Counted from the first letter of the stretch, positions 20,744 to 29,892 are shown. The stretch: DNA of 60,072 bases from Oscillospiraceae bacterium (GCA_022766785.1 JALEOL010000049.1:1-60072); one strand, 5' to 3'. Numbers and translations: made by a program. Notes: generated by a model from the sequence alone, not told the origin.

Positions 20744-22592
20744 GGCAGACGTCACCTCCCACGCATTTTGCTACGCCGCAGTTGGAGCACTTTTCCCGGC
20801 AGTTCGGGGTAGTCAGTCCCAGGTGCGCGCGTTTGTTTTCTTCTATAAGGAACTCGCGGCTTACCAGCATGTCAATGTGGCTCCAGGGCGCGACCTCGTC
20901 ATAGCTGCGGCGGCGGTTGGCATAGAACGCCGGGTCAAGTCCGCACTCCTTTATCGCCTCTATCCATGCGTCAAATTTGAAGTGCTCGTCCCAGCCGTCC
21001 AGCTTGCAGCCTTTCTGCCATGCGAGGTAGACCGCCTTTCCAAGCCGCCTGTCGCCCCGGGCGAGAACTGCTTCGATCAGCGACAGCTCATAGCTCGGGT
21101 AGCTTATCGTTATCTTGCGGTCGGTGTTGATCGTTTTGAGGTAACGCTGACGCTCCCTGACAGAAGCCTCGTCCAGCTGCGGCTCGAACTCGAACGGCGT
21201 GAACGGCTTCGGAATGAACGTTGACAGCGAGACCGCCACCCCGGGACGTCCCTTTGCGTGGTTCGGCGTGGCGTAAAATTCCTCAATCACTGCCCTTGCG
21301 AGGTCATAAACGCCCTTGATGTCCTCCAGCGTTTCTGTGGGAAGTCCCATCATGAAATACAGCTTGATGTTGGTGTAGCCGCCCTCAAACGCCGTGCGCA
21401 CGCTGTCCATGACGTTCTGCTCGGTGACGTTCTTGTTGATGACATCCCGGATACGCTGGGTGCCGCCCTCCGGCGCAAAGGTAAGCCCGGATTTGCGCAC
21501 GTCGGTTATCTTTTTCACCACCTCGTCGCTGAAACGGTCGATACGCAGCGACGGCAGCGAAAGGTTTATTTTCTCGGCGGTGGTGTAATCGGTAAGGTCG
21601 CTCAGCAGTCCGACGATATCCTTGTAATCGCCGGTGGACAGCGACGACAGCGATACCTCGTCATAGCCGGTATTGTCGCACAGCGCCTTTGTGTTGGCAA
21701 GAATGGTGTCTTTATTCTTCTCGCGGTAGGGGCGGTAGATGAACCCTGCCTGACAGAACCTGCACCCCCTGATACAGCCGCGCAGCACCTCGACCACCGC
21801 GCGGTCGTGGACTATCTGGGTAAACGGCACAACAAAATTATCCGGTGTGTAAACCTTGTCGAAGTCCTTTATAATGCGCTTTGTGACCTTTGCCGGCGCG
21901 CCGTCCTTCGGGGTGATTGACTTCACAGTGCCGTCCTGGTTGTAGTCCACATCGTACAGCGACGGGACGTAGATACCCTCTATCTGCGCCGCCCTGCGGA
22001 GGAATTCCTGCCGGGTCGCGCCCTCTTTCTTGCACTGCTCCATGAGCCGCATGAATTCAAGGTTCATTTCCTCGCCCTCGCCGATAGCGAAGAAATCGAA
22101 GAAATCCGCCAGCGGCTCGGGGTTGCACACGCAGGGGCCTCCTGCCATGACAATGGGGGTAAGCCCGGTGCGATCCTTTGCCAGCACGGGCACTCCGGCG
22201 AGATCCAGCATTTCCAGGATATTGGTGTAGCTCATCTCGTATTGCAGCGTGAAGCCGATGAAATCAAAGTCCTTTATCGGGTCAAGGCTCTCCAGCGCGT
22301 ACAGTGGGATATTGCGGCGGCGCATCTGCTCCTCCATATCCGGCAGCGGCATGAATACGCGCTCGCACCAGTAGTTCGGCACGGCGTTTTTCAGCCCGTA
22401 AAGTATCTTCATGCCGAGGTGGGACATGCCTATTTCATAGGTGTCGGGAAAGCAGAACGCAAAGCGGATATCCACCTGCGATCTGTCCTTTATCACCGCG
22501 CCGTGCTCTCCTCCGATATACCGCGAGGGCTTCTGCACCTCCAGCAGGAACTCGTCAAGCCGAGCCATCATCTCTTTGTTTGTATCTGACAT
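20730..22592 (-). CDS. Radical SAM protein, TIGR03960 family, with N-terminal B12-binding-like domain
   Basis: A 620-residue protein. The N-terminal ~200 residues resemble a cobalamin-binding-like region (FCFPDTYEIGMSHLGMKILYGL). The radical SAM core has its 4Fe-4S cysteines in GCIRGCRFC (C-x3-C-x2-C) and downstream motifs such as DEVSLSSLSTGDY. The C-terminus carries a Cys-rich CREKCSNCGVAKC cluster. It acts with the DUF2344 protein; the reaction is unknown. In many Clostridia the pair sits beside rng and rplU, which are not here. Start ATG 22592 has AGGAG. It follows the peptide-binding lipoprotein gene by 34 bp and may share its promoter. Confidence 0.85.
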   Translation of the reverse strand: MSDTNKEMMARLDEFLLEVQKPSRYIGGEHGAVIKDRSQVDIRFAFCFPDTYEIGMSHLGMKILYGLKNAVPNYWCERVFMPLPDMEEQMRRRNIPLYALESLDPIKDFDFIGFTLQYEMSYTNILEMLDLAGVPVLAKDRTGLTPIVMAGGPCVCNPEPLADFFDFFAIGEGEEMNLEFMRLMEQCKKEGATRQEFLRRAAQIEGIYVPSLYDVDYNQDGTVKSITPKDGAPAKVTKRIIKDFDKVYTPDNFVVPFTQIVHDRAVVEVLRGCIRGCRFCQAGFIYRPYREKNKDTILANTKALCDNTGYDEVSLSSLSTGDYKDIVGLLSDLTDYTTAEKINLSLPSLRIDRFSDEVVKKITDVRKSGLTFAPEGGTQRIRDVINKNVTEQNVMDSVRTAFEGGYTNIKLYFMMGLPTETLEDIKGVYDLARAVIEEFYATPNHAKGRPGVAVSLSTFIPKPFTPFEFEPQLDEASVRERQRYLKTINTDRKITISYPSYELSLIEAVLARGDRRLGKAVYLAWQKGCKLDGWDEHFKFDAWIEAIKECGLDPAFYANRRRSYDEVAPWSHIDMLVSREFLIEENKRAHLGLTTPNCREKCSNCGVAKCVGGDVCRAIR

Positions 22593-22626
22593 GTATATCT
22601 CCTGTTATTTTTCGTTCTGATCATAT

Positions 22627-24258
22627 TCAGTATGCTTTCGCCTGGGTGAAGTCTACTGTTTTGTTGAACGGATTGTAGCTTATGTCGGCGAAATCCTCGT
22701 TGATGTAGAAGTATTCGTTTTTGTAGTACAGCGGAATGAATATCGCGTCGTCGATCACTATCTGCTCAGCCTGTTTGTACAGATCAGCGCTGGAATCAAG
22801 GCTCTCGGCTCTTTCGGCGGCGCTTGTCAGCCGCGATACCTCGGGGCTTGCGTAGCCGGAGTAATTACCGGAGCCGCTTTTGGTGAAGCTTTGCAGGTAC
22901 GCTGCCGGGCTGTTGGTGCTTCCGGCGAGATCCTGCACCGCGATCTCAAAATCCCCAGCCGCCAGCCTGGTGTTGTAATCCTCCTCGCTGAGGGTCTCCA
23001 CAACACAGTAAAAGCCGAATTCGCGCTGCCATTCCTGCATTATGACAGAGATCATGGCGGAAGCCGCGCTGTCCTGCTTCATGATTATCCTTGCGCCGGA
23101 GAACAGGCTGCGGTCAAGCTCCGGGAGGATTGCTTTGTAGTACTGCTGCGCCTTTGATACGCTGTATTCCGGGGTGAGCTTTTCGCCGGCGTATTCCCGG
23201 TAGCTTTGATCCAGCAGCGTGACCTCTCCGGGGACTATCGCATATGCCGCCGCATGGTCGCTGACGGTCTGGGAGAGCTTTTCCCGGTCGATGAGGGACG
23301 ACAGCGCCCTGCGGAAGCCAGCCGTCTTAAACAGACCGTAGTCCTTGTTGAACAGCAGTCCCACGGTAATCGCGTCGTATTCCTGCACGGTGTATTTATC
23401 GCCCTTGATAAGCTCGCGCTGATCCTCAGTGACGGCAATGCAGCTTATCACTCCGGACACAAAATCGTCCACGAAATCCTCGTCCCCCTCGATAAAGAAA
23501 TTCAGTCCCGAGGGGTAGACCCTGTTGGTCTCGCTGTTTCTGGCGTTGCGGCGGAGTATCAGGTGGTTGTTGTCGGTTATCGTGTAGGGGTCGTAGTCCC
23601 AGGATTTAAGGTAAAACGCCCCGTTTGACGGGGTGGTGTTCCCTGAAAGCCCGTACCTGCCCTGGGACGCCAGGAAGTATTCCTCATTGCAGGGCATTGC
23701 GGGAGCTTCTGTCAGCAGAGTGGGGAACCGTGGATTCGGGTATTCCAGCGTTATCGTCAGCTCGTGATCGCTGTCGGCGGTGACGCCCAGCCGTGACAAA
23801 TCGGACACAGCGCCGGAGTTTATCGCCCGGGAGTTCTTTATGCAGAAATATTCCGAAGCGCGCGGAGCACGGGTCGCCGGGTCGAACAGCCGCTGAAATC
23901 CGTACACGAAATCCTGAGCGGTGCACACGGCTTCAAATCCGTTCACGTCCGTCCAGTAGCAGCTGCTCCTCAGCTTGAACCGGTATGTAAGTCCGTCGTC
24001 GCTTACGGTGTAGTCCTCGGCAACGCCTGCTCCGAGACTGCCGTCCGGGTTTACCCTGAGCAGCCCTGTGTAAAGGCTGGAGATGATAAGTGTGGACGCG
24101 TCGTCGTCGGCGGTCTGGGGGTCAAGGCTGCCTGGGTTATAGGATATATCGTATTTTATCACGCCGTCGCTGCCGTCCTTTTCAAAGCAGCCGGTCATTG
24201 ATATGATAAAGCAGCAGAGAACTGCCGCTATAATTATTCTGAGTGGTCGCCGTTTCAC
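22627..24258 (-). CDS. Oligopeptide ABC transporter substrate-binding lipoprotein (SBP_bac_5)
   Basis: A 543-residue solute-binding lipoprotein. The signal is MKRRPLR, a hydrophobic core, then the lipobox SMTGC (Cys near residue 24). The mature protein has family-5 motifs: NPGSLDPQTADD, LYTGLLRVNPDG, LTYRFKLR and DFVYGFQRLFDP. It should capture peptides outside the membrane for an Opp-type importer. No permease or ATPase genes adjoin it, so it is an orphan binding protein that must dock to a transporter elsewhere. Start is GTG 24258 with AAAGGACG upstream. A good promoter lies at 24334-24362. Confidence 0.88.
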   Translation of the reverse strand: MKRRPLRIIIAAVLCCFIISMTGCFEKDGSDGVIKYDISYNPGSLDPQTADDDASTLIISSLYTGLLRVNPDGSLGAGVAEDYTVSDDGLTYRFKLRSSCYWTDVNGFEAVCTAQDFVYGFQRLFDPATRAPRASEYFCIKNSRAINSGAVSDLSRLGVTADSDHELTITLEYPNPRFPTLLTEAPAMPCNEEYFLASQGRYGLSGNTTPSNGAFYLKSWDYDPYTITDNNHLILRRNARNSETNRVYPSGLNFFIEGDEDFVDDFVSGVISCIAVTEDQRELIKGDKYTVQEYDAITVGLLFNKDYGLFKTAGFRRALSSLIDREKLSQTVSDHAAAYAIVPGEVTLLDQSYREYAGEKLTPEYSVSKAQQYYKAILPELDRSLFSGARIIMKQDSAASAMISVIMQEWQREFGFYCVVETLSEEDYNTRLAAGDFEIAVQDLAGSTNSPAAYLQSFTKSGSGNYSGYASPEVSRLTSAAERAESLDSSADLYKQAEQIVIDDAIFIPLYYKNEYFYINEDFADISYNPFNKTVDFTQAKAY

Positions 24259-24333
24259 GGTATCGTCCTTTCCGGTGGAATAACAGAGTTGGTGTTATAG
24301 AGCGGCTGCGTTTTTCTTTGGCAGCACACATCT

Positions 24334-24362
24334 ATTATAACATCAACTGCGGATTTATTCAA
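24334..24362 (-). promoter_or_regulatory. Promoter of the oligopeptide-binding lipoprotein gene
   Basis: On the minus strand TTGAAT (24357-24362) and TATAAT (24334-24339) are 17 bp apart. Confidence 0.75.
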
Positions 24363-24411
24363 CCGGTTTCGGGGAATTTATTTATTACAGTTTTGTAATA
24401 TTCTGAGCGTG

Positions 24412-24918
24412 TTACAGGCTGTCATATTCCACGACAGCGCCGCGTTTCAGGGACTCCGGGACGTTTATCAGCCTCTGGTTGGTGCTTCCCCGGAATTTCA
24501 GGGAAAGCGAGCGCTTTGAGATGTCAAATCTCCCGTCCACCAGCACGTCAAGTATTCCCAGCAGCTTTCCGGTGAATTCCTCCTGCTGAGCCTTTTTCAG
24601 CAGCTCTTCGAAAGTCCAGCCGCTGTAGCACATCAGGTGCTTGCCCTCTGCCTTGAAGCGGCTTCCAAGCTCAAACAGCGCCTCCGCCTGGCAGAACGGC
24701 TCGCCCCCGGAAAAGGTGACGCCGCTGCACAACGGATTTTCCATGCACTGCTCATACAGCGCGTCGGTGTCGGTAAGTCTGCCGCCGGAGAAATCGTGAG
24801 TTTCAGGGTTGTGGCAGCCGTCGCAGCGGTGCGGACAGCCCTGTACAAATACAACAAATCTCAGTCCCGGTCCGTCAACTATCGAGTCCTCGACTGTGCC
24901 TGCTATTCTTATTTTCAT
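24412..24918 (-). CDS. nrdG: Anaerobic ribonucleotide reductase activating enzyme NrdG
   Basis: A 168-residue radical SAM activase that installs the glycyl radical on NrdD. VQGCPHRCDGCHN provides the cluster cysteines (C-x3-C-x2-C), preceded by DGPGLRFVVF and followed by TFSGGEPFCQ, the SAM-binding GGE motif. I take ATG 24918 because AAAGGA lies 6 bp upstream; the annotated-length extension to 24984 has no site. It lies 62 bp downstream of nrdD in the same direction, with a small hairpin in between that could lower its expression relative to nrdD. Confidence 0.93.
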   Translation of the reverse strand: MKIRIAGTVEDSIVDGPGLRFVVFVQGCPHRCDGCHNPETHDFSGGRLTDTDALYEQCMENPLCSGVTFSGGEPFCQAEALFELGSRFKAEGKHLMCYSGWTFEELLKKAQQEEFTGKLLGILDVLVDGRFDISKRSLSLKFRGSTNQRLINVPESLKRGAVVEYDSL

Positions 24919-24946
24919 GGCAATTCCTTTCATATGGCAATAAATA

Positions 24947-24968
24947 AGGGAGGAGCAAGCCCCTCCCC
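24947..24968 (-). terminator. Intercistronic hairpin between nrdD and nrdG
   Basis: On the minus strand GGGAGG pairs with CCTCCC, followed by TTATTTATT. It is probably a partial terminator or RNA-processing barrier, as nrdG lacks a separate clear promoter. Confidence 0.45.
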
Positions 24969-24980
24969 TACAGGATAATA

Positions 24981-27311
24981 TCATTCTGTGGTGCCGTGTT
25001 TAACTCGGTCGGCTTCCTCCGCGCGCTTTGCGTTGTTGAAGCGGTCGAGAGTACCTACAAGATAGCCGGTTATGCGGCGGATACGCTCGAATGCAACTTC
25101 CTCCTCCTTGCGGTGGCAGCAGGGGCATTCATCGTCGATTATGCCGGTGAAGCCGCAGCACGGGTCGCGGTCGATCGGGTGATTTATCGCGCCGTAGCCA
25201 ATGCCCTGTTCCTTCATGCAGCGGACTATCTGCTCGAACGCGTCGAGGTTCTTTAGCGGGTCGCCGTCAAGCTCGATGTAGCTGATGTGACCTCCGTTGG
25301 TGAGGGCGTGGTAGGGCGCTTCCAGCTTTATCTTGCGGAACGCACTGATGTTGTAGTATACCGGCACATGGAACGAGTTCGTGTAGTAATCGCGGTCGGT
25401 AATGCCGGGTATCTCTCCGTACTTCTTCTTGTCTATGCGGACAAATCTTCCGGACAGACCCTCCGCCGGGGTGGCAAGCAGGCTGAAATTGAGGTGGGTC
25501 TTTGCGCTCTCGTCGTCCATGCGCTTTCTCATGCGTGTGATGATCTCAAGACCGAGCTTCTGTGCTTCGGGGGATTCGCCGTGGTGTACGCCGATAAGCG
25601 CCTTCAGACACTCCGCCAGACCGATGAATCCCATGGAAAGAGTGCCGTGCTTCAGTATCTCGGCGATACTGTCGTTTTCGGAGAGCTTCTCGGAGTCTAT
25701 CCAGACGCCCTGTCCCATAAGGAACGGGAAATTCTTCACATGCTTGCGGCACTGTATCTTGAAGCGGAACATGAGCTGATCCACGACCATATCCATCATA
25801 TCGTCAAGGGACGAATAGAACTTGTCCAGGTCTCCGTGCGCCTCGATAGCAAGCCGGGGCAGGTTTATCGTGGTGAAGCTGAGATTTCCGCGCCCGGTGA
25901 CGATCTCGCGGCTGGGGTCGTAGACGTTGCCGATGACCCTGGTGCGGCAGCCCATGTAGGCAGCCTCGGTGTGGTAGTCTCCGGGCTTGTAGTACTGGAG
26001 ATTGAACGGCGCGTCAAGGAACGAGAAGTTCGGGAACATGCGCTTTGCGGATACCCGTATAGCCAGCTTGAACAGGTCGTAGTTCGGGTCGCCGGGGTTG
26101 TAGCTGACGCCCTCCTTGACCTTGAATATGTGTATCGGGAAGATCGGCGTCTCTCCGTTGCCGAGACCGTGCTCCTCCGCCAGCATTACGTTGCGGATCA
26201 CCATTCTGCCCTCGGGGGAGGTGTCGGTGCCGTAGTTTATTGAGGAGAACGGGTTCTGCGCTCCGGCTCTGGAATTCATGGTGTTGAGGTTGTGGATAAG
26301 CGCTTCCATCGCCTGGTAGGTCGCGCGGTCGGTCTCGGACTCGGCGAGCTTCTCGGCTCTTTCCTGGAGCTGGCTGAAGCTCTCGCCGTACTTTCCGGAA
26401 ACGCGCTCCCACTCCTTCTCCTTGTATTCGTCGTTGTTCTGGAGCCTGGGGTAAAGCCCGGTCTCTTTCTCAATGTCGGCTTCGGTCTGCTTTAATTCCT
26501 CGAGTATCCCGTTGAAATCGTCAAGCCCCAGGGAGAAGGAGACTGCTTTTGCCAGGTTGTTGATGTACAGTCTGCGGAATGTCTTTTTTACGCCCTCAGA
26601 CATGGCAAAATCGAAATTTGGTACAGACTGACCGCCGTGCTGGTCGTTCTGGTTAGACTGTATCGCGATACAAGCCAGCGCCGCATAGCTGGAGATGTCG
26701 TTCGGCTCGCGCAGGTAGCCGTGACCGGTGGAAAATCCGCCGTGGAACAGCTTTAGCAGGTCTATCTGGCAGCAGGTGGTGGTGAGTGTCAGGAAGTCCA
26801 GGTCGTGGATATGGATATCGCCGTTGATGTGCGCCTGTGAGTGCTTCGGGTCGAGGACGTACATCTCGTTGAACTGCTTTGCGCCCTCGCTGCCGTATTT
26901 CAGCATCGTGCCCATTGCGGTGTCGCCGTCGATGTTGGCGTTCTCGCGCTTGATGTCGCAGTCGCAGGCGGATTTGAAGGTGAGATCCTCATATATCTTC
27001 ATCAGTGTGGAGTCCATCTCACGGGCACGGGTGCGGTCTGCGCGGTAGAGGATATACGCCTTTGCAGTCTTGGCGTGGCCTTCTTCCACCAGCACCTTTT
27101 CCACCATATCCTGTACCTCCTCGACGGAGGGATTGCGCCCGATTATCTCCTCGGAGAGCCGCTGGCAAACCTTGTCGGCAAGCGCCATAGCTTCGCTGTA
27201 ATCCTTTCCGCCGACTGTCTGCGCAGCCTTGAATATAGCGTTCGCTATCTTCTCTATATTGAAAGGCACCTGTCTGCCGTCGCGCTTCTTTATCATTGTT
27301 ATCATTGCCAT
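24981..27311 (-). CDS. nrdD: Anaerobic ribonucleoside-triphosphate reductase NrdD
   Basis: A 776-residue class III reductase that makes dNTPs without oxygen. The N-terminal ~95 residues form an ATP-cone (KKRDGRQVPFNIEKIANAIF), followed by the barrel with INGDIHIHDLDF and the HGGQSVPNFDFAMSEG loop. Near the C-terminus the zinc cysteines appear as DPCCGF and ECPCCHRKEE. The glycyl radical site follows in RRITGYLVGTL. Length is typical for Firmicutes NrdD. ATG 27311 has AAAGGAG about 12 bp upstream. Its promoter carries NrdR-type boxes, and nrdG follows. Confidence 0.97.
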   Translation of the reverse strand: MAMITMIKKRDGRQVPFNIEKIANAIFKAAQTVGGKDYSEAMALADKVCQRLSEEIIGRNPSVEEVQDMVEKVLVEEGHAKTAKAYILYRADRTRAREMDSTLMKIYEDLTFKSACDCDIKRENANIDGDTAMGTMLKYGSEGAKQFNEMYVLDPKHSQAHINGDIHIHDLDFLTLTTTCCQIDLLKLFHGGFSTGHGYLREPNDISSYAALACIAIQSNQNDQHGGQSVPNFDFAMSEGVKKTFRRLYINNLAKAVSFSLGLDDFNGILEELKQTEADIEKETGLYPRLQNNDEYKEKEWERVSGKYGESFSQLQERAEKLAESETDRATYQAMEALIHNLNTMNSRAGAQNPFSSINYGTDTSPEGRMVIRNVMLAEEHGLGNGETPIFPIHIFKVKEGVSYNPGDPNYDLFKLAIRVSAKRMFPNFSFLDAPFNLQYYKPGDYHTEAAYMGCRTRVIGNVYDPSREIVTGRGNLSFTTINLPRLAIEAHGDLDKFYSSLDDMMDMVVDQLMFRFKIQCRKHVKNFPFLMGQGVWIDSEKLSENDSIAEILKHGTLSMGFIGLAECLKALIGVHHGESPEAQKLGLEIITRMRKRMDDESAKTHLNFSLLATPAEGLSGRFVRIDKKKYGEIPGITDRDYYTNSFHVPVYYNISAFRKIKLEAPYHALTNGGHISYIELDGDPLKNLDAFEQIVRCMKEQGIGYGAINHPIDRDPCCGFTGIIDDECPCCHRKEEEVAFERIRRITGYLVGTLDRFNNAKRAEEADRVKHGTTE

Positions 27312-27348
27312 GCTTTTGCTGCTCCTTTTCGTTAAATGAAATAAAATA

Positions 27349-27364
27349 ACACAATATCTTGTAT
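27349..27364 (-). promoter_or_regulatory. NrdR box in the nrdD leader
   Basis: ACACAATATCTTGTAT closely matches the NrdR-box pattern ACACWATATMTTGTGT. A weaker match lies at 27380-27395, exactly 31 bp away and overlapping the -10 element, which is the usual paired arrangement. NrdR with dATP should repress nrdDG. Confidence 0.75.
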
Positions 27365-27383
27365 AAAAAACGCTGATATATCT

Positions 27384-27412
27384 ATTATATAGGCATGTGA
27401 GCTATTTGTCAA
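27384..27412 (-). promoter_or_regulatory. Promoter of nrdDG
   Basis: On the minus strand a perfect TTGACA (27407-27412), 17-bp spacer and TATAAT (27384-27389). Confidence 0.85.
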
Positions 27413-27583
27413 GATATTATGAAATTAAGTTTTGCACAAAATACCCCTGCAAATTTCGTTGAAAATAACAAAAAAATAATTGAAAAAATGGACAGTGCGT
27501 TGCTTATCTCCTGCATTCCGGCACTGCTCAGCGGTTTGTTAAATTGGTGCTCATATGTGTATGATAGGACAGGTGTGCAGTGT

Positions 27584-27612
27584 TTGACTATTGGCTGCTG
27601 ATATGATATAAT
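27584..27612 (+). promoter_or_regulatory. Promoter of the ytqA-like/rlmN operon
   Basis: TTGACT (27584-27589) and TATAAT (27607-27612) are 17 bp apart. The region 27413-27583 between this and the nrdD promoter shows no further feature. Confidence 0.78.
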
Positions 27613-27647
27613 TAACTTGAATTATCCGCACCTGGAGGGGGAGCAGA

Positions 27648-28577
27648 ATGGCGCAGAAATTTCATTATTCCGATGACGGCAGCCGTTATCACACACTGAA
27701 ATACCACAATATGCACACCTGGGGAAAACCTGTCTACAAAGCGGTGGTGGACGCCGGGTTCACCTGCCCGAATATCGACGGGAGCTGCGGCTATGGCGGC
27801 TGTATCTACTGCTCGGGGGGCAGTGGCTGTTTCACATCGCCGGGGCTTTCGGTGAAGCAGCAGATCATCCGCGAGGCCGCCAGGATACGCGAAAAGCACC
27901 CGGGAGCCGGGGTCATAGCTTACTTTCAGGCGCACACCAACACCTACGGCAGCATGGAGCGACTGCGGGAGGTATACGGGCAGGCGCTGGAGTGCGACAT
28001 CTGCGGCATTTCTGCGGCGACCCGCGCGGACTGTATCGACGGTGAGCGCGCCGGATTTCTGGCTTCGCTGCCTGTTCCGGTGACTGTGGAGCTGGGGCTT
28101 CAGACCGCCCACGACAGCACCGCGGAGTTCATCAACCGGGGGCACAGCACAGAGCGGTTCCTGGAGGGCTTCAATACCGCAAAAAAAGCCGGACTGCGCG
28201 TCTGCGTGCATATCATCAACGGACTTCCCGGGGAGACGCCTGAGATGATGCTTCAGACCGCTGAATTCCTCGGAAAGCTACGCCCGGACGGGATCAAAAT
28301 ACATTCGCTGCATGTAATAGAAAACACCGCTCTTGCACAGATGTGGCGTTCCGGGGAATACACCCCGATAGACATGCAGACCTACATCGACACGACAGTC
28401 AAACAGCTGGAGCTGCTTCCGCCGGAGACGGTGATAGAGCGGCTGACCGGGGACGGAGAAAAAAACTCGCTGCTGGCTCCAACGTGGAGTCTGGACAAGC
28501 GCTCGGTGCTGGGCGGTATCATGAAGCGGCAGAAGCAGCTCGACAGCATTCAGGGAATGTGTTTCCGGGAGGGGTAA
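27648..28577 (+). CDS. Radical SAM protein of the YtqA/TIGR01212 family
   Basis: A 309-residue radical SAM protein. The cluster cysteines are in CPNIDGSCGYGGCIYC (C-x7-C-x5-C-x2-C region), followed by HTNTYG and the elongator-like VELGLQTAHDSTAEFINRGH. The family relates to Elp3/MiaB-type tRNA modifiers; a tRNA-modifying role is inferred from the family. ATG 27648 follows GGAGGGGGAG. rlmN begins 1 bp after its stop, so the pair forms an operon of RNA-directed radical SAM enzymes. Confidence 0.87.
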   Translation: MAQKFHYSDDGSRYHTLKYHNMHTWGKPVYKAVVDAGFTCPNIDGSCGYGGCIYCSGGSGCFTSPGLSVKQQIIREAARIREKHPGAGVIAYFQAHTNTYGSMERLREVYGQALECDICGISAATRADCIDGERAGFLASLPVPVTVELGLQTAHDSTAEFINRGHSTERFLEGFNTAKKAGLRVCVHIINGLPGETPEMMLQTAEFLGKLRPDGIKIHSLHVIENTALAQMWRSGEYTPIDMQTYIDTTVKQLELLPPETVIERLTGDGEKNSLLAPTWSLDKRSVLGGIMKRQKQLDSIQGMCFREG

Positions 28578-28578
28578 A

Positions 28579-29592
28579 ATGGACATCTGGTCAATGACAA
28601 GACCGGCGCTGGAGGAGTGGTTCCGGAGCCGCGGAGAAAATCCGGCAAAAGCCGCGATAGTGTTCCGGGAGCTGTATCAGCGCGGCGCGGCGGACTTTTC
28701 GGGGCTGCCGTTTTCCCAGCGTGTGAAGTCGGCGCTGGAGGAGAGTTTCACTGTCGAAATGCCGGAAACAGAGACGGTGAGCGGCGGCGGAGATACCGTG
28801 AAGCTGCTGCTGAAGCTGTCTGACGGTGAATATGTCGAGAGCGTGCTCATGCGGCAGGCGTATGGCGGCAGCGTGTGCGTTTCCACCCAGGTTGGGTGCG
28901 CCATGGGCTGTAAATTCTGCCAGAGCGGCAGGCTGAAAAAGCGCCGAAACCTCACAGCCGGCGAAATGGCGGCACAGGTGATGAAGCTGAGGCGCGAGTA
29001 TTCTCAGCAGATACACAGCGTGACCGTAATGGGCATCGGCGAGCCGTTCGATAATTTCAACGCCGTCCGGGACTTCTGCGATATTCTCACCGATTACAAC
29101 GGGCTGGCGCTGGGAGAGAAGCATGTGACCGTTTCCACCTGCGGCATAGTTCCCGGGATAAAGGCGTGGGGGGAGCTTCCTCACCCGTGCAGCCTGGCGC
29201 TGAGCCTTCATGCGGCGGAGGACGGGCTGCGCAGTGAGCTTATGCCGGTGAACAGGCGGTATCCAGTGCGCGAAGCAGTTGCGGCGGCGCTGGATTTTGC
29301 GGAGCAGCACAATCGCCGGGTAACTCTGGAATACGTCATGCTGAACGGCGTGAACGACAGTCCGGAGCATGCTTTGCAGCTTGCGGAACTTGTTGGGGGC
29401 AGCCGGAGGTTTTATGTGAACATCATTCCGTACAACGGCAACGACAGCGGCTTCACCCGGAGCAGCCGGGAGCGGATAATGGCATTCTACGATGTGCTGA
29501 AAAAGCATGGGGTGTCAGTCACCATGCGCCGGGAGTTCGGGGGAGATATCGCCGCGGCGTGCGGTCAGCTGAGTTCCCGGTTCAGGAAATAA
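28579..29592 (+). CDS. rlmN: 23S rRNA (adenine-2503-C2)/tRNA A37 methyltransferase RlmN
   Basis: A 337-residue radical SAM methyltransferase that methylates C2 of A2503 in 23S rRNA and A37 of some tRNAs. The cluster motif is CVSTQVGCAMGCKFC (C-x3-C-x2-C), followed by VTVMGIGEPFDNF and SLHAAEDGLR. A C-terminal Cys in IAAACGQL matches the methyl-shuttling cysteine region, and an N-terminal accessory domain precedes the core. ATG 28579 follows GGGAGGGG. It ends at a hairpin shared with the convergent tRNA-Leu. Confidence 0.93.
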   Translation: MDIWSMTRPALEEWFRSRGENPAKAAIVFRELYQRGAADFSGLPFSQRVKSALEESFTVEMPETETVSGGGDTVKLLLKLSDGEYVESVLMRQAYGGSVCVSTQVGCAMGCKFCQSGRLKKRRNLTAGEMAAQVMKLRREYSQQIHSVTVMGIGEPFDNFNAVRDFCDILTDYNGLALGEKHVTVSTCGIVPGIKAWGELPHPCSLALSLHAAEDGLRSELMPVNRRYPVREAVAAALDFAEQHNRRVTLEYVMLNGVNDSPEHALQLAELVGGSRRFYVNIIPYNGNDSGFTRSSRERIMAFYDVLKKHGVSVTMRREFGGDIAAACGQLSSRFRK

Positions 29593-29597
29593 AAGAA

Positions 29598-29626
29598 CCG
29601 GGTCAGCATAACACTGACCCGGGGTT
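29598..29626. terminator. Bidirectional terminator between rlmN and tRNA-Leu
   Basis: CCGGGTCAG (29598-29606) and CTGACCCGG (29614-29622) form a 9-bp stem. The minus-strand exit is GGTTCTTTTATTT and the plus-strand exit GGTTATTTAT, so it best serves the tRNA transcript. Confidence 0.75.
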
Positions 29627-29631
29627 ATTTA

Positions 29632-29718
29632 TGGTGCCGGTAGTGGGGGTCGAACCCACACGCCATTGCTGGCAGCGGATTTTGAGTCCGCCTCGTCTGC
29701 CAATTCCAACATACCGGC
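29632..29718 (-). tRNA. tRNA-Leu (anticodon CAA)
   Basis: An 87-nt class II cloverleaf with encoded CCA. The acceptor GCCGGTA/TACCGGC is perfect. The anticodon loop CTCAAAA in GCGGA/TCCGC gives CAA. A long variable arm (GCCA/TGGC) is typical of Leu. The T arm is GTGGG-TTCGACC-CCCAC. Confidence 0.95.
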
Positions 29719-29732
29719 AGGATAACATATTT

Positions 29733-29761
29733 ATTCTATCACACAATGTACTTTTTGTCAA
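29733..29761 (-). promoter_or_regulatory. Promoter of tRNA-Leu
   Basis: On the minus strand TTGACA (29756-29761) and TAGAAT (29733-29738) are 17 bp apart. Confidence 0.8.
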
Positions 29762-29791
29762 CCTGATTTTTGAAAAAATACGTTCCGGGTA

Positions 29792-29820
29792 TTGCAAATA
29801 ATTGTGATCTGTGATATACT
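29792..29820 (+). promoter_or_regulatory. Promoter of prfB
   Basis: TTGCAA (29792-29797) and TATACT (29815-29820) are 17 bp apart. Confidence 0.72.
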
Positions 29821-29892
29821 ATATAGGATAGTGGGTATTTTTGCGAAAAAAGAATACTTTATAATACTAAATTAATTCACACAGGAGAAGCC

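Noticed and set aside
27419-27601. 60-codon plus-strand frame between nrdD and ytqA-like
   Set aside because: It begins beside the divergent nrdD promoter, spans the start of the downstream promoter and lacks a ribosome site.
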